Source: VRUE01 sp963753245
GTDB taxonomy: Bacteria > Actinomycetota > Thermoleophilia > Solirubrobacterales > 70-9
Reading direction: 5' to 3'
Assembly: GCA_963753245.1 (NCBI GenBank)
Contig: CAVWBK010000001.1
Coordinates: 124,001 to 188,000 of the forward strand
Length of the DNA stretch: 64,000 nucleotides
The position numbers and the translations under genes were made by a program. The notes under the pieces are model-generated. The model was given only the letters and a program-made list of their open reading frames with translations. It searched no databases and was not told the origin of the DNA. Position 1 is the first letter of the stretch, and each line of letters opens with the position of its first letter. Below, in pieces: positions 8,340-15,080 of this stretch.

Positions 8340-8444
8340 ATGGGGACAGGAAAAAGCGGGCGAGAGCCACTCTTCAAGATCGTCGCGGAGGGCATCCTCA
8401 CCGAGACGAAGCCGAAGGCGGTGGCGCAGCCGTGCGATTGCTGA
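8340..8444 (+). CDS. 34-residue small protein or leader peptide ahead of the stress operon
   Basis: An ATG at 8340 sits five bases after a strong AAGGAGG ribosome-binding site and opens a 34-codon frame beginning MGTGKSGREPLFKIVAEGIL and ending PCDC. It overlaps the GTG start of the universal stress protein (8432) by 13 bases in another frame, so its translation could be coupled to that gene. It has the best ribosome-binding site in the operon's leader. Positively charged, with two terminal cysteines. I do not recognise a family. It could be a regulatory leader or a short functional protein. Confidence 0.55.
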   Translation: MGTGKSGREPLFKIVAEGILTETKPKAVAQPCDC

Positions 8445-9271
8445 TCGGCGTTGACGGCAGCGACGGCGGTCGCGATGCACTCGAGTTGGCCCGTGTGCTC
8501 CTCGCGCAGGCTGGCGGCAGCGCCTTGGTCGCCACCGTTCTCTTCGGCGGACCGCTGCCGGTCGAGCTCGCCGGGCTCTCCCCGCAGGAGTCCGCCGAGG
8601 CCGAGCCGATCTTCGAGCAGGTGCGGGCGAAGCTGACCGGAGTCGAGCTGGAGACCCGGGCCTTCGGTGGGGCATCTCCGGGGGCGATCATGACCGTGCT
8701 CGCCGAAAGGGAGAATTTCGACGCGATCGTGGTTGGCTCCCCACATCGGGGAGCGATCGGAAGGGTCCTGATCGGCAGCGTCGCTCGAAACCTCCTAAAC
8801 GGCGCGCCCTGCGACGTCCTCGTCGCCCCCAAGGGATACGCGGATGAGAAACACGACCCACTGCGCACGATCGCGATCGGCTACGACGGCAGCCCTGAAG
8901 CGAAGGCGGCGCTGGCACGAGCCGAAGCGCTCGCCGCCACCTCCAACGCCAACTTGCGGGTGCTGACCGTGGTCACGCCGCCGGTCGTCGTCGCCGTACC
9001 CGGGGGTGGCTACACGCCCCAGAGCCCGGCGGAGCCCGAGAAGGTAATCAGCGAGGCCGTCAACTCGATCGATCCCAGGTTGGGCGCCCAGGGCCAGCGG
9101 CTGGACGGCTCCCCGGCCGAGAAGATCAAAGAGGCCTGCGAGGCAGGTGTCGACCTGCTGGTGCTCGGATCCCGCGGGTATGGGCCGATGACCCGGGTAC
9201 TGCTCGGCTCGGTCTCGAGGAAGCTGATCAACGACGCTCCCTGTCCTGTGCTGGCGGTGCCGCGACCATGA
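8432..9271 (+). CDS. Universal stress protein, tandem UspA domains
   Basis: A 279-residue protein with two UspA domains, about residues 1-135 and 145-279. Each keeps the ATP-binding loop: VGSPHRGAIGRVLIGSVAR in the first and LGSRGYGPMTRVLLGSVSR in the second, matching G-x2-G-x9-G-S/T. Tandem ATP-binding Usp proteins in actinobacteria (for example mycobacterial Rv2623) act in hypoxia and persistence; that role is inferred here. The GTG start lies within the small upstream gene, and the 3' end overlaps the PEP synthase start by four bases (ATGA), so all three are coupled. Confidence 0.93.
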   Translation: MRLLIGVDGSDGGRDALELARVLLAQAGGSALVATVLFGGPLPVELAGLSPQESAEAEPIFEQVRAKLTGVELETRAFGGASPGAIMTVLAERENFDAIVVGSPHRGAIGRVLIGSVARNLLNGAPCDVLVAPKGYADEKHDPLRTIAIGYDGSPEAKAALARAEALAATSNANLRVLTVVTPPVVVAVPGGGYTPQSPAEPEKVISEAVNSIDPRLGAQGQRLDGSPAEKIKEACEAGVDLLVLGSRGYGPMTRVLLGSVSRKLINDAPCPVLAVPRP

Positions 9272-11583
9272 TCGCGGTCGATGAGGCATTGGCGGATTTC
9301 GAGCGGCTGGGACGTGAGGACGTCGATTTCGCCGGTGGCAAGGGCGCCAACCTCGGCGAGCTGACCGCCGCAGGCATCCCGGTTCCGACGGGCTTCGTGA
9401 TCGGCGCTCCCGCCTATGCGGCGTTCTGTGATGAATCGGGGCTGCGGAGCTGGATCGAGAATCATCTGGCGAAGGTCGACATCGAGGACACCGCGGCCCT
9501 CGAAGCAGTGGCCGATGAGATCCGCGCGAAGATCGAGGCCGAGCCAGTACCGGACTGGCTCGCCACGGCGATCCGCGGCGCCTATCTGGGGCTCGGCGAG
9601 GGCGGCGAGCCGGTGGCGGTCGCGGTGCGCTCCTCGGCGACCGCGGAGGACACCGCGGCGGCGTCCTTCGCCGGCATGAACGAGACGTTGCTCAATCGAT
9701 TGGGGGCCGAGGAGGTGCTCGATGCGGTGCGCCGCTGCTGGTCCTCGCTGTTTGGAGCACGGACGATCTACTACCGCTCCCAGAAAGGTCTCGGTCAGGC
9801 CGAGATGGATATTGCGATCGTCGTCCAGCGCCAGGTTGAGGCGACTCGGGCCGGCGTGATGTTCACGATCGATCCAGCCACCGGAGCGAGCGACAGACTG
9901 GTGATTGAGGGCGCTTTCGGGCTCGGCGAGTCGGTTGTCTCCGGCGCGGTCTCGCCGGACCGCTACCTCGTCAACAAGACTGGGCTGGAGATCGAGGCGC
10001 GTGAAATCCGCCACACCGGTGCGGGAACCGCGCTCCTCGCGGCGCCGGGGGGCGGAACGGTGGCCCGCGAGTTGACCGCTGGTGAGATCGAGCGCGCGGT
10101 CCTGAACGATGAGGAGATACGCCGAGTCGCTGCGCTCGGGGTGCGGATCGAGGCTCACTACGGCTCCGCCCAGGACACGGAGTGGGCGATCGACGCAGAG
10201 GACAAGGTCTGGATGCTGCAATCGCGACCGGTGACCAGCACCGGGTCCGAAGTTCACTCGCCCAATCTCAGCGGCACCGCCAAGGCGCTGGCCCGGGGTC
10301 TCGGCGCCGCACCAGGGGTGGGAGCGGGGCCGGTGCGCGTGGTCAAGACCCGCGAGGAGGCGGCCAGGCTGTTCGAGGGGGAGGTCTTGGTCACCCATAT
10401 GACGACCCCCGATTGGGTTCCACTGATGCGCAAGGCGGCGGCGATCGTTACCGACTCCGGGGGCATGACCTGCCACGCGGCGATCGTCTCGCGAGAGCTG
10501 GGCATCCCCTGCGTGGTCGGCGCCGGCGACGCCACCGCGGTCCTCACTGATGGCGACTCGGTTACCGTCGACGCCGGCGCCGGCGTTGTGTATGAGGGCA
10601 TCGTCGCGCTCGCCAGCGCGCCAGCCGCCGATTTGGACCGCACCGAGCCCAACGCGCCTGCCCAAGAGCTGCGGACCAAGCTCCTGCTCAATCTCTCCGA
10701 GCCATCCCAACTCGAGCGCGTGAAGGACCTCGAGGTGGACGGGGTGGGCCTGCTGCGGGCGGAGCTGATGGTCGTCGAGGCGCTGGAGGGAGAGCACCCG
10801 CGGGCGCTGCTGGAGCGCGGCGAAGGCGAGCTCTTCGTCGAGCGGATGGCCGACTCGTTGAGGCAGTTCGCGCAAGCGTTCACCCCGCGCCCGATCACCT
10901 ACCGGACGATCGACTTTCGCAGCAACGAGTTCCGCGGGCTGCGCGGCGGCGAGCGCTTTGAGCCCGAGGAGGCGAACCCGATGATCGGCTACCGGGGCGC
11001 CCTTCGCTACACCCGCGAGCCGGATCTGCTGGCCCTGGAGCTGCGTGCCCTCGAGCGCGTTTGGGCCAATGGCCTGACCAATATCCACCTGATGCTGCCC
11101 TTCGTGCGCACTCCGCGCGAAGTCGAGTTCTGCCGGGATCAGATCGAACAGGTCGGCCTCCTCGCCCGGCCGGGGTTCGAGCTCTGGGTGATGGCAGAGG
11201 TTCCCTCGGTGCTCTTCCACCTCGCCCGCTACGCGGATCTCGGAATCGCCGGCATCTCGATCGGCTCAAACGACCTGACCCAGCTCCTGCTCGGAGCCGA
11301 CCGGGACTCCGAGCTGGTCGCCGAGGTCTTTGACGAGCGCGACCCCGCCGTCACCGAGTACATCGTCGAACTGTTGAGCCGTGCGCAGGGACTCGGGCTG
11401 AAGACCTCGATCTGCGGACAGGCGCCCTCGGTCTATCCCGAGTACGCGAACCTGCTGGTCGCCTGCGGTATCGATGCCATATCTGTCAACGTCGATGCCG
11501 TCGGGCAAGCCCGTCGCCTGATCGCAGCAGCCGAGTCGGGGTCCTCCCTGGACCGAGATCGACCCGAAGGAGAGGCATCGTGA
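9268..11583 (+). CDS. ppsA: Phosphoenolpyruvate synthase (pyruvate, water dikinase)
   Basis: A 771-residue cytoplasmic enzyme making PEP from pyruvate and ATP with release of AMP and phosphate, allowing gluconeogenic flow. The N-terminal nucleotide-binding domain includes GKGANLGEL and VRSSATAEDTAAASFAG; the swivelling phosphohistidine domain has GGMTCHAAIVSRELGIPCVV (His403); the C-terminal TIM barrel has GLLRAELM, a PMIGYRG block and SIGSNDLTQLLLGADRDS with ICGQAPS providing the catalytic cysteine. Length matches the family. It overlaps both neighbours by four bases, within a long operon. PEP synthase together with universal stress proteins is also seen in actinobacterial anoxia loci. Confidence 0.95.
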   Translation: MIAVDEALADFERLGREDVDFAGGKGANLGELTAAGIPVPTGFVIGAPAYAAFCDESGLRSWIENHLAKVDIEDTAALEAVADEIRAKIEAEPVPDWLATAIRGAYLGLGEGGEPVAVAVRSSATAEDTAAASFAGMNETLLNRLGAEEVLDAVRRCWSSLFGARTIYYRSQKGLGQAEMDIAIVVQRQVEATRAGVMFTIDPATGASDRLVIEGAFGLGESVVSGAVSPDRYLVNKTGLEIEAREIRHTGAGTALLAAPGGGTVARELTAGEIERAVLNDEEIRRVAALGVRIEAHYGSAQDTEWAIDAEDKVWMLQSRPVTSTGSEVHSPNLSGTAKALARGLGAAPGVGAGPVRVVKTREEAARLFEGEVLVTHMTTPDWVPLMRKAAAIVTDSGGMTCHAAIVSRELGIPCVVGAGDATAVLTDGDSVTVDAGAGVVYEGIVALASAPAADLDRTEPNAPAQELRTKLLLNLSEPSQLERVKDLEVDGVGLLRAELMVVEALEGEHPRALLERGEGELFVERMADSLRQFAQAFTPRPITYRTIDFRSNEFRGLRGGERFEPEEANPMIGYRGALRYTREPDLLALELRALERVWANGLTNIHLMLPFVRTPREVEFCRDQIEQVGLLARPGFELWVMAEVPSVLFHLARYADLGIAGISIGSNDLTQLLLGADRDSELVAEVFDERDPAVTEYIVELLSRAQGLGLKTSICGQAPSVYPEYANLLVACGIDAISVNVDAVGQARRLIAAAESGSSLDRDRPEGEAS

Positions 11584-12620
11584 AGGCCTATCAGCTGACC
11601 GCTTGGCAAAGACCGCCCGAGATGCGCGAGGTCTCGGTCCCCGAGCCGGGGCCGGGAGAGGTGCTGATCAAGGTCGGCGGCGCCGGAGCCTGCCATTCCG
11701 ACCTGCACCTGATGGAGTGGCCGGAGGGCCAGATGAACTTCGAGCCGCCCTTCACGCTCGGCCACGAGAACGCGGGCTGGGTCGAGGCGCTCGGCGCCGG
11801 GGTGCAGGGCCTGCACGAGGGTGACGCGGTCGCTGTCTATGGCCCCTGGGGCTGCGGCAGATGCCGCTCCTGCCGTCTCTCGGCGGAGAACTACTGCGAG
11901 CGCCAGGCCGAGATCGGCGCCTTCGGCGGCGGGCTCGGGCTCGATGGCGGGATGGCCGAGTACCTGCTCGTTCCCCACTCGCGCCTGCTGTTGGCGCTCG
12001 GCGACCTCGACCCCCGCGATGCCGCGCCGCTCACCGACGCGGCGCTCACCCCCTACCACGCGATCAAGCGCTCGCTGGCGCTGCTCGGGCCCGGTTCCTG
12101 CACCGTGGTTATCGGCGTCGGTGGCCTCGGTCACATGGCGGTGCAGATCCTCCGCGCCCTGAGTCCGACCCAGGTGATCGCCGTCGACACCTCAGCCGAG
12201 AAGCTCTTGCTTGCAACGGAGATCGGTGCCCACAATGCCGTCGAGGTGGGGGCGGGGGCCGCGGGGGCGATCAACGAATTGAGCAACGGACGCGGCGCCG
12301 AGCTGGTCCTCGACATGGTCGGATCCGACGACTCGATCGCCTTGGCTGCCCAGGTCGGCCGCCCCCAAGGGCACCTCACGATCGTCGGCCTGGCTGGGGG
12401 GAAATTCGAGTTCGCCTTCGGGGCGCTGCCCTTTGAGGCCCAGTTGACGATCCCCTACTGGGGCAGCGCGGTCGAGCTGGAAGAGGTCCTCGAACTGGCC
12501 CGCGCCGGCGCGATCAGCCCCCACATCGAGCGCTTTCCCCTCGACCGCGTCGAGGAGGCATACGCGCGGATGCGGGAGGGCACCCTGAGTGGGCGGGCGG
12601 TGATCTGCCCTCAGGACTAA
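11580..12620 (+). CDS. Zinc-dependent NAD(P) alcohol dehydrogenase
   Basis: A 346-residue medium-chain dehydrogenase. The catalytic zinc site is in GACHSDLHLMEW with GHENAGWV; the four structural cysteines lie in CGRCRSCRLSAENYC; and the Rossmann motif is VVIGVGGLGHMAVQIL. This arrangement is typical of broad-substrate ADHs (Rhodococcus RADH group) that interconvert alcohols with aldehydes or ketones. The GTG start overlaps the ppsA stop. In this operon it may dispose of reducing equivalents by fermentation; that is inference. Confidence 0.92.
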   Translation: MKAYQLTAWQRPPEMREVSVPEPGPGEVLIKVGGAGACHSDLHLMEWPEGQMNFEPPFTLGHENAGWVEALGAGVQGLHEGDAVAVYGPWGCGRCRSCRLSAENYCERQAEIGAFGGGLGLDGGMAEYLLVPHSRLLLALGDLDPRDAAPLTDAALTPYHAIKRSLALLGPGSCTVVIGVGGLGHMAVQILRALSPTQVIAVDTSAEKLLLATEIGAHNAVEVGAGAAGAINELSNGRGAELVLDMVGSDDSIALAAQVGRPQGHLTIVGLAGGKFEFAFGALPFEAQLTIPYWGSAVELEEVLELARAGAISPHIERFPLDRVEEAYARMREGTLSGRAVICPQD

Positions 12621-12633
12621 AGAGGGCAGACCG

Positions 12634-13647
12634 ATGCTCTACTTCAGCCACCCGGCCAGCCTCGAGCACGATCCGCGGGCACACATGCCCACCCACCCCG
12701 ACACTCCCGAGCGGCTGATCGCGATCGAGCGCCTGCTCGCCGAGCGCGACTGGCTGGGCTGGGAGCGGCGCCCCGCACCGGCGGCGGATGAGAGCGAATT
12801 GGAGCTTGTCCATAGCAGCGGCCATGTCGAGTCGATCCGTGAGCTCTGCCTCGCCGGCGGCGGCGCGATCGACGCCGACACCTTCGTCGGCGAGGCCTCC
12901 TACCGTGCCGCCCTGCACGCGGCCGGCGGCGCCTGCGCGATGACGCGGGCGCTGCTCGGCGGCGAGGACCGGGTCGGTTTCTGTGCCCTTCGCCCCTCGG
13001 GCCACCACGCCGAACCGCGGCGCGCGATGGGATTCTGTCTCTTTGACAACGTCGCGATCGCCGCCGAGCTGGCCGTCCGCGAGCTCGGGGCCAGTCGCGT
13101 CCTCGTCTTTGACTGGGACGTCCATCACGGCAACGGCACCGCAGAGGCGTTTCGACATCGCTCCGACGTCCTTTTCATCAGCATCCACCAGGCGGGGATC
13201 TTTCCCGGCAGCGGCGCTTCAGGAGACTTCGGCTCCGGCGCTGGCGCCGGTTACACGATCAACCTGCCGGTGCCGGCGGGGTCCGACGGGGAGCTGTGGC
13301 TCTCGCTGCTTGAGCACATAGTGCTCCCGGCGGCCGCTTCCTTTAACCCCGACCTCGTTCTCGTCTCGGCCGGCTTTGATGCCCACCGAGAGGACCCGCT
13401 CGCCGATTGCCGCCTGGAGACGGCAACATTCGCGCAGATGGCCTGCCAGGTACGCGACATGGCGATGCAGGTTGGGGCGCCGCTCGGAATGGTGTTGGAG
13501 GGTGGCTATCACCCGCCCTCGCTTGCCGAATCGGTTGCCGCGACGCTCGCCGCGCTCGGTGGTGAGGGCGAGTCGATCTCCGCCGCGCCCGAGGCGCTGC
13601 TCACATCCCGTGCCGCCGCCGGCGTGGCCCGCTACTGGTCGCTGTGA
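12634..13647 (+). CDS. Histone-deacetylase-fold amidohydrolase (AcuC-like)
   Basis: A 337-residue zinc deacetylase of the arginase/HDAC superfamily. Visible motifs are RPSGHHAEPRRAMGFCLFDN with the catalytic histidine pair, VFDWDVHHGNGT with zinc ligands Asp and His, and SAGFDAHREDP with a further zinc-ligand Asp. Bacterial members include AcuC, which deacetylates acetyl-CoA synthetase lysines, and acetylpolyamine amidohydrolases. Because a GNAT/acyl-CoA ligase fusion closes the same operon, a protein-deacylase role is plausible. It starts 13 bases after the alcohol dehydrogenase with GAGGG upstream. Confidence 0.9.
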   Translation: MLYFSHPASLEHDPRAHMPTHPDTPERLIAIERLLAERDWLGWERRPAPAADESELELVHSSGHVESIRELCLAGGGAIDADTFVGEASYRAALHAAGGACAMTRALLGGEDRVGFCALRPSGHHAEPRRAMGFCLFDNVAIAAELAVRELGASRVLVFDWDVHHGNGTAEAFRHRSDVLFISIHQAGIFPGSGASGDFGSGAGAGYTINLPVPAGSDGELWLSLLEHIVLPAAASFNPDLVLVSAGFDAHREDPLADCRLETATFAQMACQVRDMAMQVGAPLGMVLEGGYHPPSLAESVAATLAALGGEGESISAAPEALLTSRAAAGVARYWSL

Positions 13648-13652
13648 GCTGA

Positions 13653-15080
13653 ATGGCACATCCAAAGAACGTCGAGATCCCTGCCCAGTCCCTCGACCGC
13701 TTCCGGGCGCTTCTGGGCGAGGACTACAAACGGGTCGAAGAGACCGCCGATCACGCCCGCGAGCTGTTCGAGGGCCGGGCGATCTGGCACATCAGCTCAA
13801 CCGAGTCCGGCGGCGGCGTCGCGGAGATGCTGCGGGCGCTGCTGCCCTACGCCCGCGGCGCCGGAATCGACACCCGTTGGGTCGTCCTGCGGGAGCGCCC
13901 CGAGTTCTTCGAGCTGACCAAGCGCCTGCACAACCACCTGCACGAGGACCCCGGCGATGGGGGAAATCTGGGCGCCGATCAGCGCGAGCTCTACGAGCGA
14001 TGTCTGGCCGAGAGCGCCCGCCACCTCGCCCCCCTCCTGCAGGAGGGGGACATCGTATTTCTCCACGACCCCCAGACCGCGGGGCTGGTGCCGGCAACCA
14101 TGGCCACCGGGGCCACAGCCGTCTGGCGCTGCCACATCGGGACCGATAATCCCGGTCGGCTCGCCCGCGATGCCTGGGACTTCCTCGCCCCCTACATTCA
14201 GGCGGCGGATGCGTTTGTCTTCTCCCGGCGCGAGTACTGCTGGGGGTTGCTCGACCACGAGCGGCTGTGGGTCATGGCGCCCTGCATCGACCCCTTCTCG
14301 CCAAAGAACCAGGAAATGGACGCGGCGACCGTCGAGGAGATAGTCGGGCAGATCGGCCTTGGCTGCGAGCCACCGGCGCTGCCGCCGACCTTCACCCGAG
14401 CTGATGGCACTCCTGGCCGGGTCGAGCGACGGGCTGAGATTCTCCAGGAGCAATGCCTCCCTGCAGGCGCGCCGCTCCTCGCCCAGGTCTCGCGCTGGGA
14501 TCGACTCAAGGACCACGGCGGCCTGCTCGCCTGCTTTCAGAGCCACGTCAGCAACCAGGATCTGCACCTCCTGCTCGCCGGCCCGGCTACGAGCGCGGTC
14601 GCCGATGACCCCGAAGGAAGCGCGGTCTGGCACGAGGTGGGTCGAGCCTGGCACGAGCTGCCGGTGCAGACCCGTCGCCGGGCACACCTGGTCAGCCTGC
14701 CGATGGAGGACCTCGACGAAAACGCGGCGATGGTCAACGCCGTGCAGCGTCGGGCAAGCATAGTCGTGCAAAAGAGCCTCGCCGAGGGCTTCGGCCTGAC
14801 CGTTGCCGAGGCAATGTGGAAGCGCCGGGCGGTGATCGGGACCAAGGTCGGTGGGATTCAGGACCAGATCGTCGATCAGCTCAGCGGGCTGCTGATCGAA
14901 GACCCGGCGGACCTCGAATCCCTGGCGGAGGCGATCGATGCGCTGGCCGCAGATCGGGGTCGGGCGGCGGCGATTGGCGAGCAGGCGCGGCGGCGTATAG
15001 CCGAGCACTTCCTTGCACCACGAAGGCTGATCGAGTACGTCCATCTGCTCGCCGGACTCGACTCCGCCAGAAATCGATGA
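13653..15080 (+). CDS. Trehalose-synthesising GT4 glycosyltransferase (TreT-like)
   Basis: A 475-residue GT-B glycosyltransferase. Early blocks WHISSTESGGGVAEMLRALL, GIDTRWVVL and HNHLHEDPGD match TreT, which forms trehalose from NDP-glucose and glucose. The C-terminal donor domain carries SRWDRLKDHGGLL and QKSLAEGFGLTVAEAMWKRR with the GT4 E-x7-E motif, then AVIGTKVGGIQDQI. Trehalose is a stress protectant, consistent with the operon. It starts five bases after the deacetylase gene and overlaps the following gene by four bases. Confidence 0.85.
   Translation: MAHPKNVEIPAQSLDRFRALLGEDYKRVEETADHARELFEGRAIWHISSTESGGGVAEMLRALLPYARGAGIDTRWVVLRERPEFFELTKRLHNHLHEDPGDGGNLGADQRELYERCLAESARHLAPLLQEGDIVFLHDPQTAGLVPATMATGATAVWRCHIGTDNPGRLARDAWDFLAPYIQAADAFVFSRREYCWGLLDHERLWVMAPCIDPFSPKNQEMDAATVEEIVGQIGLGCEPPALPPTFTRADGTPGRVERRAEILQEQCLPAGAPLLAQVSRWDRLKDHGGLLACFQSHVSNQDLHLLLAGPATSAVADDPEGSAVWHEVGRAWHELPVQTRRRAHLVSLPMEDLDENAAMVNAVQRRASIVVQKSLAEGFGLTVAEAMWKRRAVIGTKVGGIQDQIVDQLSGLLIEDPADLESLAEAIDALAADRGRAAAIGEQARRRIAEHFLAPRRLIEYVHLLAGLDSARNR

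Noticed and set aside
9010..11220. 736-codon minus-strand frame opposite PEP synthase
   Set aside because: PEP synthase is certain on the plus strand; the antisense product is an Arg/Gly/Asp-rich codon-complement artefact of high GC.
14816..15076. Extended N-terminus for the PatA-type fusion
   Set aside because: The extra 87 residues translate the glycosyltransferase gene out of frame; the GNAT domain begins right after the ATG at 15077, which overlaps the upstream stop.
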